Source of the DNA: Burkholderiaceae bacterium
GTDB lineage: Bacteria; Pseudomonadota; Gammaproteobacteria; Burkholderiales; Burkholderiaceae_D
Assembly (NCBI GenBank): GCA_019751755.1
Contig: JAIENA010000079.1
Location: forward strand, 1 to 63,465
DNA length: 63,465 nt
Direction of reading: 5' to 3'
Below the pieces are notes generated by a model. The model was not told the DNA's origin and searched no databases. It saw only the letters and a list, made by a program, of their open reading frames with translations. The stretch's first letter is position 1; each line of letters begins with the position of its first letter. The position numbers and the translations under genes were made by a program. Shown here piece after piece: positions 44,598 to 55,091 of the stretch.

Positions 44598-45251
44598 ATG
44601 AACCATCCCTTTATCGACGACATCCGCGCCACCCTGCTGCCGCTGGCCGACCCGGGACGGGCAACGGCGATGCGCGCCTATATGCGTGAGCGCTTTACTT
44701 TCCTCGGTATTGCCACGCCGGCGCGGCGGGCCGCGATCCGGCCCGTATTAAACCATTTGCCGCAGAACGTATCGCTGATATCGCTGGCGCAGGCATTATG
44801 GGGTTTACCTGAACGGGAATATCATTACGCGGCGCTTGATATGCTGGCCATGCATTGGAAACAATTACAGCCAGCGGATATTCCAGCATTGATGACATTG
44901 GCGCAATCGAATGCCTGGTGGGATAGCATCGACGGCATGGCCGGCATTATTAGCGATGTTTTGCGTCATCAGCATGATTATATGGATAGCGCCATCGCAC
45001 ATCATGATTTCTGGATACGGCGGATCGCTCTACTGCACCAATTGGGCTGGCGCAATAAAACGGATGTGGACAGGTTATTTGGATATTGCCTGTCACTGGC
45101 TCACGAGAAAGAATTCTTTATTCAAAAAGCCATCGGCTGGGCCTTGCGTGATTATGCGCGGCAGGCACCGGATGCGGTGCGGGCCTTTACTGCTCACCAC
45201 AAAAACCGACTGGCCCCGCTCAGCTATCGGGAAGCAAATAAGCATTTGTGA
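44598..45251 (+). CDS. DNA alkylation repair protein (AlkD-like)
   Basis: 217 residues from the ATG at 44598. All-helical, with YMRERFTFLGIATPARRAAI near the N-terminus, the AlkD-type YHYAALDMLAMHWKQL, WWDSIDGMAGIISDVLR, WIRRIALLHQLG and EKEFFIQKAIGWALRDYARQ. This is a HEAT-like repeat glycosylase that removes bulky alkyl bases. It has no operon partner. Confidence 0.88.
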   Translation: MNHPFIDDIRATLLPLADPGRATAMRAYMRERFTFLGIATPARRAAIRPVLNHLPQNVSLISLAQALWGLPEREYHYAALDMLAMHWKQLQPADIPALMTLAQSNAWWDSIDGMAGIISDVLRHQHDYMDSAIAHHDFWIRRIALLHQLGWRNKTDVDRLFGYCLSLAHEKEFFIQKAIGWALRDYARQAPDAVRAFTAHHKNRLAPLSYREANKHL

Positions 45252-45320
45252 GAATTCGATAGTTTTGCCGCAGCAGCACCCCATTATAATGACCTTCTTT
45301 TACCTTGATACCCTACTGCC

Positions 45321-46388
45321 ATGCGCCGTACTTCTCCCTTTATCACCGTACTGATCACATCATTATTCACGGGGATTGCCTGCGCTGAAACCCAACCACC
45401 AACCGATCAAACTATCGGCAACCCGGATTGCCGCGTATTCAATCCCCGTCCCGTTGCCAATGAATCGATTAGCTGGAGTGGCCCTTGCAAGGACGGGTAT
45501 GCCGACGGCAATGGGATTTTGCTGTGGTACGTCAATGGCAAGGAAGATTCCCGTTATGAAGGCGGGATGCAACGGGGGCGCAAACATGGCCCCAGCGCAC
45601 AACAGGATGCCAATGGCACGATTACCTGGAGTAATTACGTGGAAGGCAAGCGGCACGGCAAAACCCAGATCGAGCGTGCCAATGCCTTTATCTTGGACGC
45701 CAATTTTGAACACGGAAAGATTGTCGGGCCGGTCACTGCAAAATATGTTTCGGGAAATAAATACGTGGGCGGTTGGGGTGCGCATGGCCCCGAAGGGGAT
45801 GGCACCATGGAATATGCCACCGGCGGCAGCTTTACTGGCTACTGGAAAGATGGCCATTGGCATAGCAATGGCATGCTGACCTATCCCAACGGGGTGCAAC
45901 GGGAACCGCAATCGGACATTGCCGTGAACGACAATCAGCCCAAGGACGTGGCGCGCGACTACAAACTGGCACGCGACAGGGATTCCCTGTATCGCATGCA
46001 ACCGCTGGTGTATGGCGCCAGCGTGCCATACAACAGGGGATACAAGGACTTGTCGGAAGCCGACCAGCGCACGGTGCGCAGTTGGTTCCCGGTCTTGCGC
46101 GACGACGATATCCCGCCCTATCCGCTCAGAGGCAGTGCCGAGATTTTTAAGGCGATTTCCGCCGCGCACGACAAGTTTCGTGACTACGGCAGGCTGCAAA
46201 TGGATGTGCTGATTGACGAACAAGGCGCGCCGAAAGAAGTCCTGGTGCGCCGCTCGCCTGGCAAGGAAGTCAGCGAATTTGCCGCCAGCATTTTACTCGT
46301 CAGCAAATACACGCCGGCGCGCTGCGGCGGCAAACCATGCGCCATGCGCTTCCCGATCAGCATTGAATTGCACCCGGCACAGTTTTAA
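45321..46388 (+). CDS. Exported MORN-repeat protein with a TonB-like C-terminal domain
   Basis: 355 residues with a signal peptide (about 1-22). Middle part (60-210) holds MORN-type repeats, for example YEGGMQRGRKHGP and GGWGAHGPEGDGTMEYATGG. The C-terminal about 80 residues resemble a TonB C-terminal domain (YGRLQMDVLIDEQGAPKEVL, SKYTPARCGGKPCAMRFPIS). The union of an exported MORN array with a TonB-like end is uncommon. Function unknown; a role at the outer surface of the inner membrane or in the periplasm is inferred. Confidence 0.72.
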   Translation: MRRTSPFITVLITSLFTGIACAETQPPTDQTIGNPDCRVFNPRPVANESISWSGPCKDGYADGNGILLWYVNGKEDSRYEGGMQRGRKHGPSAQQDANGTITWSNYVEGKRHGKTQIERANAFILDANFEHGKIVGPVTAKYVSGNKYVGGWGAHGPEGDGTMEYATGGSFTGYWKDGHWHSNGMLTYPNGVQREPQSDIAVNDNQPKDVARDYKLARDRDSLYRMQPLVYGASVPYNRGYKDLSEADQRTVRSWFPVLRDDDIPPYPLRGSAEIFKAISAAHDKFRDYGRLQMDVLIDEQGAPKEVLVRRSPGKEVSEFAASILLVSKYTPARCGGKPCAMRFPISIELHPAQF

Positions 46389-46475
46389 GCCGGGCGGTCG
46401 GTGATATGCCTGTCGGCATAAGTTTCATTGCATCGCCGATATCACCACCATGGCGCCGGCTGCTACTCTGGCGCC

Positions 46476-47264
46476 ATGGACAGACTCTCCCCCCCAGGCC
46501 AGGCAGCCCATGCCGCCCTTCACCGCCCCGCCATCACCACGCCCGCCGAATGGCAAACCCGCGTGGACTTAGCCGCGTGCTACCAGTTATGCGCACTGTA
46601 TGGCTGGGATGACGGTATTTATACCCACATTTCCGCCGCCGTGCCGGGCCAACCGGGACACTACCTGATCAATCCGTTCGGGATGCGCTTTAACGAAGTG
46701 AAAGCGTCGAATCTGGTCAAGGTCGACAGCGACGGCAACGTCGTCGGTGTGTCGCAATACCGCATCAACCAGTCCGGCTTCCGTCTGCACGCGGCCGTGC
46801 ACAAGGCGCGGCCCGATGTGGCCTGCGTGATGCATCTGCACAACCTGGCGGGGATTGCCGTTGGCGTGCAGGAAACCGGCTTGCAGCCACTGTCGCCGTA
46901 TGCGCTGCGCTTTTATGGCGAACTGGCCTACCATGATTACGAAGGCATCGCCATGCACGACGATGAGCAGCTGCGCCTGACGCACAACCTCGGTGCGCGC
47001 CACGCCATGTTGCTGCGCAACCATGGCAGCCTGACCGCCGGGCGCACCATCGCCGAAGCTTTCGTGCTGATGGAAACCCTGGACCGGGCCTGCGAGGTGC
47101 AATTGCGCGCGCAAGCGGCCGTGGTGCCGTTGCGCCAACCGTCGGAAGCGGTGTGCCTGAACGCGCATTTGCAACTGGTCGGCGATGGCGCGCCCGAAGG
47201 CGTACTGGAATGGCCAGCGCTGCTGCGCCGCCTGGATGCTACCAGCCCCCACTACCGCACTTGA
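46476..47264 (+). CDS. Class II aldolase/adducin-family protein
   Basis: 262 residues from the ATG at 46476. The family fold shows LAACYQLCALYGWDDGIYTHISA, HYLINPFGMRFNEVKASNLVKV, VMHLHNLAGIAVG (metal-binding HxH type) and MLLRNHGSLTAGRTIAEAFVLMETL. The catalytic acid and substrate are not obvious. The next gene is a tautomerase, 34 bases on, so the two may act in the same pathway. No strong Shine-Dalgarno is seen. Confidence 0.85.
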   Translation: MDRLSPPGQAAHAALHRPAITTPAEWQTRVDLAACYQLCALYGWDDGIYTHISAAVPGQPGHYLINPFGMRFNEVKASNLVKVDSDGNVVGVSQYRINQSGFRLHAAVHKARPDVACVMHLHNLAGIAVGVQETGLQPLSPYALRFYGELAYHDYEGIAMHDDEQLRLTHNLGARHAMLLRNHGSLTAGRTIAEAFVLMETLDRACEVQLRAQAAVVPLRQPSEAVCLNAHLQLVGDGAPEGVLEWPALLRRLDATSPHYRT

Positions 47265-47297
47265 ATCCCACATCCCGCAACACACCAGGAGAAACTG

Positions 47298-47504
47298 ATG
47301 CCAACCATTAACGTTCAACTGTTTGAAGGCCGCACCCCCGAGCAAAAGCGCGCCTTCGTCCAAGCCGTGACCGAAGCCACCGTCAAAACGCTGGGCTCCT
47401 CACCCGAGTCGGTCGACATCCTGATCCACGAAGTCAAGCGCGAACACTGGGCCACCGGCGGCAAACTGTGGTCGGACGAGTCAGTGTCACACCCTGGGGT
47501 CTGA
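47298..47504 (+). CDS. 4-oxalocrotonate tautomerase-family protein
   Basis: 68 residues. Starts MPTINVQLFEGRTPEQKRAFV, with the N-terminal Pro expected as catalytic base; IHEVKREHWATGGKLWSDE is the end of the family's conserved part. The last seven residues SVSHPGV and the stop come from the structured repeat that begins at 47484, so the C-terminus is altered against the family. AGGAG is five bases before the ATG. Confidence 0.85.
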   Translation: MPTINVQLFEGRTPEQKRAFVQAVTEATVKTLGSSPESVDILIHEVKREHWATGGKLWSDESVSHPGV

Positions 47505-47608
47505 CCCCAACTATGACAAAAGCGGACATTTCCGAAGGGAAATTGTCCGCTTTTGTCTTAAACCGGGTCTGGCGGGGCCGCCGAGTCCCCGCTGCGTGAC
47601 ACTCGGCT
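47484..47608. repeat. Nested inverted-repeat element overlapping the tautomerase 3' end
   Basis: Three palindromic parts: outer AGTGTCAC (47484-47491) with GTGACACT (about 47596-47603), a TGGGGT-CTG-ACCCCA hairpin, and a long stem where GACAAAAGCGGACA-TTTCC pairs with its near-perfect complement (about 47516-47557) around a GAAG loop. It runs from inside the tautomerase to near lplT. Probably a dispersed intergenic repeat of this lineage; it may also end transcription from both sides. Confidence 0.7.
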
Positions 47609-47614
47609 TGCTGA

Positions 47615-48877
47615 TCAGTGACCTCCCTCTCCAATCAGCGCCACCGAATCAAACTCGCGCTGGTTGGCCGCATGACGCAAGGTGATCAACACCATAATGC
47701 CGGCCACGAACAGGCCGAACAAGACGATGATGACATCCAGGTCCAAATTCAGACTCAGCATCAGCGCATACAGCGCCAGCATGGCGAGGATGGAAATGTT
47801 TTCATTGAAGTTTTGCACGGCAATGGAACTGCCCGCGCTCATCAAGACGTGCCCCCGGTGCTGCAACAGCGCATTCATCGGCACCACGAAGAACCCCGAC
47901 AGCGCGCCGATCAGGATCAACAGCGGATAGGCCAGTTTCACGTCCTGCACCCACGGCATCACCATCACAATCAAGCCCATCGCGATCCCGAACGGCAGCA
48001 CCTTCAACGTATCTTTCAGGCGGATCATACGCGCCGACAGGATCGCGCCCGCCGCAATGCCAATCGCCACGATACCCACCATGCGCGTGGCGTGTTCATA
48101 GGGCATGTTCAGCGTCTTTTCCGCCCATTTCAGCACGATGAATTGCAACGTCGCGCCGGCGCCCCAGAACAGCGTGGTCACCGCCAGCGACACCTGCCCC
48201 AGCTTGTCGCGCCACAGGATCCGCACGCAGTTGCTGAAGTCACCCAGCATCCGCACCGGATTGAAGACCTGACGGGTGTAACGGGCGCCAGTATCGGGAA
48301 TAAACAGATTAAATAGTGCGGCAATGATGTACAGCAGCGCGGTGACGCTCAGTGCTGCCTCCGACGCGGTGTCGACGCCGGTCTGCAGCACCGGCAAGTC
48401 CAGTCCCAGCAACAAATCCGCCGCGCGCTGACTGACCAGCCAGCCGCCCGTGACCGTGCCCAGAATAATCGACATGACCGTCAAGCCTTCGATCCAGCCA
48501 TTGGCGGGCACCAGCTTCTCCGCAGGCAACAGCTCAGTCAGGATGCCGTACTTGGCCGGCGAATACACGGCCGCGCCAAATCCGACTACGGCATACGCCA
48601 GCAGCGGGTGGATCCCGCAAAACAGCATGGCGCAACCGGAAATCTTGATCAGGTTCGCGATAAACATCACGCGCCCCTTCGGCATGGCGTCGGAAAACGC
48701 ACCAACAAACGCCGCCAGCACAATATAGAACAGGACAAACGATTGCTTCAGCATCGGCGACACATAGGGCGGGCTGTTCAGCCGTGTCAGCATGTCGATG
48801 GCGACAAACAAGAGCGCATTGTCGGCCAGCGACGAAAAGAACTGCGCCGCCATAATGGTATAAAAGCCACGATTCAT
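47615..48877 (-). CDS. lplT: Lysophospholipid transporter LplT (MFS)
   Basis: 420 residues with about twelve membrane helices. Starts NRGFYTIMAAQFFSSLADNALLFVAI, the LplT pattern; GFGAAVYSPAKYGILTELLP is another marker. It flips lysophospholipids inward across the inner membrane for re-acylation. No acyltransferase (aas) gene is next to it here. Confidence 0.92.
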   Translation of the reverse strand: MNRGFYTIMAAQFFSSLADNALLFVAIDMLTRLNSPPYVSPMLKQSFVLFYIVLAAFVGAFSDAMPKGRVMFIANLIKISGCAMLFCGIHPLLAYAVVGFGAAVYSPAKYGILTELLPAEKLVPANGWIEGLTVMSIILGTVTGGWLVSQRAADLLLGLDLPVLQTGVDTASEAALSVTALLYIIAALFNLFIPDTGARYTRQVFNPVRMLGDFSNCVRILWRDKLGQVSLAVTTLFWGAGATLQFIVLKWAEKTLNMPYEHATRMVGIVAIGIAAGAILSARMIRLKDTLKVLPFGIAMGLIVMVMPWVQDVKLAYPLLILIGALSGFFVVPMNALLQHRGHVLMSAGSSIAVQNFNENISILAMLALYALMLSLNLDLDVIIVLFGLFVAGIMVLITLRHAANQREFDSVALIGEGGH

Positions 48878-48949
48878 TGGTTTTTCGCAAAGCCGAAGAG
48901 GCGAGCTTTATACCATGAAGCTTTGTATTTCACCATGATAGGAAGCTTA

Positions 48950-48989
48950 AAAACAAAACAGGCAGGTGATTGACACCTGCCTGCCCTGT
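48950..48989. terminator. Bidirectional terminator between lplT and purL
   Basis: CAGGCAGGTG-ATTGA-CACCTGCCTG (48959-48983) with AAAAC on the left and CTGTTTTT on the right. On the minus strand the stem is followed by a T-rich run (TTTTGTTTTT), suited to end purL. Confidence 0.75.
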
Positions 48990-49023
48990 TTTTAGCACCT
49001 GTTACCGGATCTTAAGCGACGAA

Positions 49024-52000
49024 TTAGCCGATGAATTTGCGCGCGTTACGGAACATGCGCATCCATGGCGAATCCTCGCCCCAGCCATCCGGATGCCACG
49101 AGTTCTGCACCGTGCGGAACACGCGCTCCGCGTGCGGCATCATCACCGTGAAGCGGCCGTCGGCCGTGGTGACCGACGTCAGACCCTGCGGCGAACCGTT
49201 CGGGTTGAACGGATAGACTTCGGTGGCGGCGCCACGGTTGTCGACAAAGCGCAGGGCGGCAATCGCGTCGCCGATACTGCCGGTCTGCGAGAAGTCCGCA
49301 TAACCTTCACCGTGCGCAATGGCGATCGGGGTTTGCGTGCCGGCCATGCCCTGGAAGAAGATCGACGGCGACTCCAGCACTTCCACCATCGAGAAGCGGG
49401 CCTCGAATTTTTCCGATTTATTGGTGGTGAACTTCGGCCACGCATGCGCGCCCGGGATGATCGATTTCAAGTTGCTCATCATCTGGCAACCGTTGCACAC
49501 GCCCAGGCCGAAGGTATCGGTGCGCGCAAAGAAGGCCGCGAACTGGTCCGACATCGCCGGGTTGAACAGGATCGACTTGGCCCAGCCTTCACCGGCGCCC
49601 AGCACGTCACCGTACGAGAAGCCGCCCACCGCGATCAGGCCCTGGAAGTCGGCCAGTTTGACACGGCCGGCAATCAGGTCGCTCATGTGCACGTCAATTG
49701 CCGTAAAGCCGGCCTGGTGCATGACCCACGCGGTTTCAATATGCGAGTTGACGCCCTGCTCGCGCAGGATTGCCACGCGCGGACGCACCCCGGTCGCCAG
49801 GAACGGCGCCGCAATGTTGTCCTGCAGGTCGAACGTGACCTTCGGCGTCATGCCCGGATCTTGTTCATCCAGCAGGCGTTCGAATTCGGCATCGGCGGTG
49901 GCCGGATTTTCCCGCATACGGGAAATGCGCCACGAGGTTTCACTCCACAGGCGGTGCAGTTCAGCACGCGGCTGGGTGTAAATGATTTTCGCGTCGCGCG
50001 TAAATTCGACGATGCCACGGTCATTCAGCTTGCCGATGATATGGCTGCAAGCGCCCAGATTGAACGTACGCAGCACGTCCATGACAGCCGATTTCTCGCT
50101 GGCGCGCACCTGGATCACGGCGCCCAGTTCTTCATTGAACAGCGCGCGCAGGGTCTGGTCATTGCGGCGCTCGCCCACTTGCGCGGTCCAGTTCTTGGCG
50201 TCGCCATGGTCGGCGCCGTGCCCCTCTTCCAGCGTCAGGATATCGAGGTTGACCGACACGCCGGCACGGCCGGCAAAGGCCATCTCCACCAGCGTGGTGT
50301 ACAGGCCGCCGTCGGAACGGTCGTGGTATGCCAGCAGCTTGCCATCTTTGTTCAGTTGCTGGATAGCGGCAAAGAAACCTTTTAAATCTTCCGCGCTGTC
50401 GACGTCCGGGCTGACATTACCCAGTTGGCCCATGACTTGCGCCAGGCTCGACGCGCCCATGCGGTTCTTGCCGCGGCCCAGGTCGATCAGGATCAACGCG
50501 GTGTCGCCCAGGTCGGTGCGCAACTGCGGCGTCAGCGTTTTACGCACATCGTACACTTGCGCAAAGCCCGACACGATCAGCGACACCGGCGAGGTGACGG
50601 CCTTGGCTTCGCCTTCGTCGTTCCAGGTGGTGCGCATCGACAGCGAATCCTTGCCGACCGGAATCGAGATACCCAGCTCCGGGCACAGTTCCATGCCGAT
50701 CGCTTTCACCGTGTCGAACAGCGCGGCATCCTGGCCAGGCTGGCCGCAGGCGGCCATCCAGTTGGCGGACAGCTTGATGTTGGCGATATCGTCAATCGGC
50801 GCGGCGGCCAGGTTGGTGATGGTTTCACCGACCGCCATGCGGCCCGAGGCCGGCGCGTCGATCACCGCCAGCGGGGTGCGCTCGCCCATCGCCATCGCCT
50901 CACCGACATAGCCTTCGTAGCTGAGGGTGGTGACGGCGCAGTCGGCCACTGGCACTTGCCATGGACCAACCATCTGGTCACGCACCGACATGCCACCGAC
51001 GGAACGGTCGCCAATCGTGATCAGGAACGATTTATCGGCCACGGTTGGCAGCAGCAACACGCGCTTGGCCGCTTCGTCCAGCGCGATACCGGTCAAGTCC
51101 AGCGCCGGATAATCGTTTTGCACATGGTGCACATCGCGCAGCATCTTCGGCGGTTTGCCCAGCAACACGTCCATCGGCATATCGACCGGCGAATTGCCCA
51201 GTTCATTGTCGACCAGTTTCAACTGGCGCTCTTCGGTCGCCACGCCGACCACCGCGAACGGGCAGCGCTCGCGTTCGCACAGGGCCTGGAACAGCGGCAG
51301 GCTGTCCGGCGCGATCGCCAGCACATAGCGTTCCTGCGATTCGTTGGACCAGATTTCCTTCGGCGACATGCCGGACTCTTCCAGCGGCACCTTGCGCAAG
51401 TCGAAAATCGCGCCGCGCTTGGCGTCATTGGTGATTTCCGGGAAGGCGTTGGACAGGCCGCCGGCACCGACGTCGTGAATCGAAATGATCGGGTTGTTGT
51501 CTTCCAGCTGCCAGCAGCCGTTGATGACTTCCTGGGCACGGCGTTCCATTTCAGGGTTGCCACGCTGCACCGAATCAAAGTCCAGGTCGGCGGTATTGGT
51601 ACCGGTCGCCATCGACGACGCGGCCGCGCCAGCCATGCCGATACGCATGCCCGGACCACCCAGTTGCACCAGCAGCGAACCGACCGGGATGTCGTTCTTG
51701 TGGGTATGCTTGGCCGAAATATTGCCGATACCACCGGCAATCATGATCGGCTTGTGGTAGCCGAACACGGTGTCGTGCGCGCCGGCGTATTGCTTGCCGA
51801 CGTTTTGTTCGTAGGTGCGGAAGTAACCGCCCAGCACCGGACGGCCGAATTCGTTCGAGAAGGCGGCGCCGCCCAGCGGGCCGTCAATCATGATTTGCAG
51901 TGGCGAGGCAATCCGGTCCGGCTTGCCGTACGCGGCGCCAGCCTGCGACACGTCAGCACGGCCAGCGACCGGCGCCGTCACCGCTTGCGCGGTTTCCCAC

Positions 52001-53076
52001 GGTTGCACGGCGTCCGGCAACATCAGGTTCGACACCGTGAAACCGGCCAGGCCGGCTTTTGGCTTGGCGCCACGGCCGGTCGCACCCTCATCGCGGATCT
52101 CGCCGCCGGCGCCGGTCGAAGCACCAGGGAAGGGCGAAATCGCGGTCGGGTGGTTGTGGGTTTCCACCTTCATCAACGTGTGGATCAGCTCGGACGAGGC
52201 GCCGTATTCATGGCCTTCACCGCGCGGGAAGAAACGGGTGACTTCCGAACCTTCCATGATCGACGAGTTGTCACTGTAGGCCACGATGGTGCCTTTCGGC
52301 TGCTTTTCGTGGGTATTCTTGATCATCTTGAACAGCGAGCGATCTTGCGCGACGCCGTCGATGATCCAGTCCGCATTGAAGATCTTGTGGCGGCAGTGTT
52401 CGCTGTTCGCCTGGGCGAACATCATCAGTTCCACGTCGGTCGGGTTGCGCGCGGCCTTGGTGAAGGCATCGAGCAGGTAGTCGATTTCATCGTCCGACAG
52501 CGCCAGACCCAGGTCGGTGTTGGCTTTTTCCAGTGCCATGCGGCCGGCGCCAATGACGTCGATCGATTCCAGCGGACGCGCTTCCAGTGCGCCGAACAGG
52601 CCGGCCGCTTCATCAGCGTGGCGCAGCACCGATTCGGTCATGCGGTCATGCAACAAGGCGGCCACTTGCTGCGCCTGTTCGGCCGACATCTTGCCGGCGC
52701 CGATGCCGGTACCGAGGAAACCGGCCTTCAGGTGGACCCGGTAGGCCACGCCGCGTTCGACGCGGTGGATGTGTGCCATGCCGCAGTTGTGCACGATATC
52801 GGTGGCCTTCGAGGCCCACGGCGAAATCGTGCCAAAGCGCGGGATCACGACAAATTCTTCGACCGGGCTGTCATGGTGTTCGGCGTGAGCCGGTTCGCCA
52901 TAGGTCAGCAAGCCTTGCAGGCGCTGTTGATCGTCATCGGACACCGCCACGGCGTCAATAAAGTGCAGGTAGCGCGCCTGCACGCCAACGACGGCGGGCA
53001 AGACGGCTTGCAGTTGGTTGAGGAGGCGTTGGCTGCGGAAGGCGGACAGGGCGTTGGAACCCGGCAAAATCAGCAT
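49024..53076 (-). CDS. purL: Phosphoribosylformylglycinamidine synthase PurL
   Basis: 1350 residues, the usual length for the single-chain gamma-proteobacterial/betaproteobacterial type. The FGAM synthase parts ([56 protein letters not shown]) are followed by a C-terminal class I glutaminase with the catalytic Cys in [14 protein letters not shown] and a His in HGEG. It makes FGAM from FGAR in purine synthesis. No other pur genes are adjacent. A -10 box lies upstream. Confidence 0.97.
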   Translation of the reverse strand: MLILPGSNALSAFRSQRLLNQLQAVLPAVVGVQARYLHFIDAVAVSDDDQQRLQGLLTYGEPAHAEHHDSPVEEFVVIPRFGTISPWASKATDIVHNCGMAHIHRVERGVAYRVHLKAGFLGTGIGAGKMSAEQAQQVAALLHDRMTESVLRHADEAAGLFGALEARPLESIDVIGAGRMALEKANTDLGLALSDDEIDYLLDAFTKAARNPTDVELMMFAQANSEHCRHKIFNADWIIDGVAQDRSLFKMIKNTHEKQPKGTIVAYSDNSSIMEGSEVTRFFPRGEGHEYGASSELIHTLMKVETHNHPTAISPFPGASTGAGGEIRDEGATGRGAKPKAGLAGFTVSNLMLPDAVQPWETAQAVTAPVAGRADVSQAGAAYGKPDRIASPLQIMIDGPLGGAAFSNEFGRPVLGGYFRTYEQNVGKQYAGAHDTVFGYHKPIMIAGGIGNISAKHTHKNDIPVGSLLVQLGGPGMRIGMAGAAASSMATGTNTADLDFDSVQRGNPEMERRAQEVINGCWQLEDNNPIISIHDVGAGGLSNAFPEITNDAKRGAIFDLRKVPLEESGMSPKEIWSNESQERYVLAIAPDSLPLFQALCERERCPFAVVGVATEERQLKLVDNELGNSPVDMPMDVLLGKPPKMLRDVHHVQNDYPALDLTGIALDEAAKRVLLLPTVADKSFLITIGDRSVGGMSVRDQMVGPWQVPVADCAVTTLSYEGYVGEAMAMGERTPLAVIDAPASGRMAVGETITNLAAAPIDDIANIKLSANWMAACGQPGQDAALFDTVKAIGMELCPELGISIPVGKDSLSMRTTWNDEGEAKAVTSPVSLIVSGFAQVYDVRKTLTPQLRTDLGDTALILIDLGRGKNRMGASSLAQVMGQLGNVSPDVDSAEDLKGFFAAIQQLNKDGKLLAYHDRSDGGLYTTLVEMAFAGRAGVSVNLDILTLEEGHGADHGDAKNWTAQVGERRNDQTLRALFNEELGAVIQVRASEKSAVMDVLRTFNLGACSHIIGKLNDRGIVEFTRDAKIIYTQPRAELHRLWSETSWRISRMRENPATADAEFERLLDEQDPGMTPKVTFDLQDNIAAPFLATGVRPRVAILREQGVNSHIETAWVMHQAGFTAIDVHMSDLIAGRVKLADFQGLIAVGGFSYGDVLGAGEGWAKSILFNPAMSDQFAAFFARTDTFGLGVCNGCQMMSNLKSIIPGAHAWPKFTTNKSEKFEARFSMVEVLESPSIFFQGMAGTQTPIAIAHGEGYADFSQTGSIGDAIAALRFVDNRGAATEVYPFNPNGSPQGLTSVTTADGRFTVMMPHAERVFRTVQNSWHPDGWGEDSPWMRMFRNARKFIG

Positions 53077-53402
53077 GGTGGGGAGCTTGGTTAGGCGACT
53101 TGTGGCCGCGGATATTAAAGAGAAAACGAGAAGTCTGTGGTGCTTAAAATCCGTTGCCCGGCATTATACCTTTTTCACACCCTGCCGGACAGGTCCGGCC
53201 CGTGACACACGGCCGGCGAAATTGCTTGCTTGGCACACCACAGTGCCCTCAAAGCAACATTTTTTACCGCCCTCCCCCTAAAGTCCCGCCCAGCCGTGCC
53301 GAAAAACCAGCAAGCCCGCCTTTTTTTCCTATCCTTAGAGTATGCTGGAGCAAAGTTTCCTGATGCCCGCTTGCATCGTCGCCAGGCCAATGAGAGCAAA
53401 CT
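53077..53402. other. Divergent intergenic region between purL and the receiver-TPR pair
   Basis: 326 bases holding the promoters of two divergent units. A TATAAT on the minus strand at 53163-53168 fits purL; no convincing -35/-10 was found for the plus-strand genes. No gene is seen. Confidence 0.6.
53163..53168 (-). promoter_or_regulatory. Candidate -10 box of purL
   Basis: Perfect TATAAT read on the minus strand, about 85 bases before the purL ATG. No good -35 is present at 17 bases. Confidence 0.45.
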
Positions 53403-55091
53403 ATGCCAGACTATAGCAACCTGTCCGTCCTGATCGTCGACCCTAACCAGGGCATGCGCGCCAGTCTGCACAACATGCTGAGCATGCTGTACATCACCAA
53501 GGTGGACGACGCGGTCAGTGCCGGCACGGCCATCCGCCAGCTCAGCAAAAAATCCTACGATGTGATCCTGTGCGAGTATGACCTCGGCAACGCATCCGGC
53601 GATTCCGGCCAGGATGGCCAGCAACTGCTGGAGGACTTACGCAACAACAAAGTCATCGCCCAGTGGACCATATTCATTATGCTGACCTCGGAAGGGGTCT
53701 ATGGCCGCGTGATCGGCGCCGCCGAATTGCTGCCGACCGATTACATCCTCAAACCTTTCACCGTTGAAACGCTGTCGCAGCGCTTCGGCCGCGCCATCGA
53801 GCGGCGTGCGATTTTCCTGCCGGTCTACCAGCAAATCAGCCAGGGCAAAGTCAAGGAAGCGGTGTCGGCCTGCCTTGCCGCGGAAATCGCGCAACCACGC
53901 TATGCCACCGATTTTGCCAAGCTACGCGCCGAATTGCTGCAATCGACGGGCCAGACCGCCGCCGCCGAACTGGCCTACGCGTCGGTGCTGCAAACCAAGC
54001 AGGTCGGCTGGGCCCAATTGGGCCAGGCACGCTGCATGCATTTATTGAAGCGACACTCGGAAGCGCAGGCCGCGCTGGAAAATCTGATCGCCGGCAACCC
54101 GAAATTCATGGCGGCCTACGATTTGCTGGCCAAGGTACATCGCGTGCAAGGCAACGACACAGGCGCCAAACATGTGTTGCAGGACGCGATCGCGATTTCC
54201 CCCAATATGGTGGGACGCCTGCGCAACCTTGGCGAGGTCGCGCTGGCCACCGGCGACGTGGACGGCGCCGAAAAAGCCTACAAGCAAGTGGTGGCGAAAG
54301 CCAAGTATTCAGAATTCCGCGACCCGGAAGACCATTTGAATCTGGTGCGCACCCTGGTCAGCAAGGGCGATGCCAATGGCGCGGCCGGCGTGGTGCGCGA
54401 CCTTGAACGTTCGCTGCGCAGCAGTCCGAATGTCGATGTCTGCCGCGCGTTTTGCTCGGCCCTGGTGCAGGAATTGAACGGCAACGCGGAAGCGGCGGTG
54501 ACCGAACTGAGCGCGGCGTTGGCGGCGCTGGGCGACGCGCGCGTGTCGAACGCCCTCAAGCTGAGCCTGGCGCAATCGCTGATGGCCAACCAAATGGATG
54601 AACAGGCCAGTACCTTGTTCTCGGCCTTGACGCGTGACGCCGCCAGCGGTGTCACCGACGCGCAAGTGGTGGCCCTGTGCGAAAAAGCGGGACGGGCCGA
54701 CATGGCCGAACGCTTCGGCAAGAAAGTCGATTCCGAAGTCGACGCCATGGTACGGATGGCGGCGGAAAAATCGCGCTCCGGCGATTTGCGCGGCGCGGTG
54801 GCCGTCATGCAGGAGGCGCTGCGCCGCCGCCCCGACAACACCGGCCTGTGGACGGTGGCCGCCACCGCCATGCTGCGCCAGATTACCGACCTGGGCTGGG
54901 ATGGCCCGCTGGCGGCGCAGGCGGCCGGCCTGCTCAAGCGTATCCGCGAGATCAATCCCGGCCATCCGTTGCTGGCCGGCCTGATTGCCCAATACCAGGC
55001 GGCCCGCCAGAAGTACAATGTCGCTCCTCCGGCTACGGCGGCGCCGCAATCAGCGGCGCAAGCCCAGCCAGCCCCCGTTGAAAGTCGCTGA
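53403..55091 (+). CDS. Receiver-like plus TPR protein, tandem copy 1
   Basis: 562 residues. Residues 1-125 form a receiver-type fold (LSVLIVDPNQGMRASLHNML, YDVILCEYDLGNA, FIMLTSEG, YILKPFTVE). The conserved Asp position at the end of beta-3 is Glu58 (ILCEYD), with Asp60 two residues on; the switch Thr and the Lys are in place. TPR repeats follow (about 190-480; AYDLLAKVHRVQGND, LGEVALATGDVDGAEKAYKQV) and a Pro/Ala-rich tail (PPATAAPQSAAQ). No DNA-binding domain, so it probably works through protein binding. The stop overlaps the next start (TGATG). Confidence 0.82.
   Translation: MPDYSNLSVLIVDPNQGMRASLHNMLSMLYITKVDDAVSAGTAIRQLSKKSYDVILCEYDLGNASGDSGQDGQQLLEDLRNNKVIAQWTIFIMLTSEGVYGRVIGAAELLPTDYILKPFTVETLSQRFGRAIERRAIFLPVYQQISQGKVKEAVSACLAAEIAQPRYATDFAKLRAELLQSTGQTAAAELAYASVLQTKQVGWAQLGQARCMHLLKRHSEAQAALENLIAGNPKFMAAYDLLAKVHRVQGNDTGAKHVLQDAIAISPNMVGRLRNLGEVALATGDVDGAEKAYKQVVAKAKYSEFRDPEDHLNLVRTLVSKGDANGAAGVVRDLERSLRSSPNVDVCRAFCSALVQELNGNAEAAVTELSAALAALGDARVSNALKLSLAQSLMANQMDEQASTLFSALTRDAASGVTDAQVVALCEKAGRADMAERFGKKVDSEVDAMVRMAAEKSRSGDLRGAVAVMQEALRRRPDNTGLWTVAATAMLRQITDLGWDGPLAAQAAGLLKRIREINPGHPLLAGLIAQYQAARQKYNVAPPATAAPQSAAQAQPAPVESR

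Noticed and set aside
50425-53094. A long open frame antisense to purL (about 890 codons)
   Set aside because: It follows purL codon by codon in a GC-rich region, is rich in His, Arg and Gln, and matches no known fold. PurL motifs on the other strand are clear.
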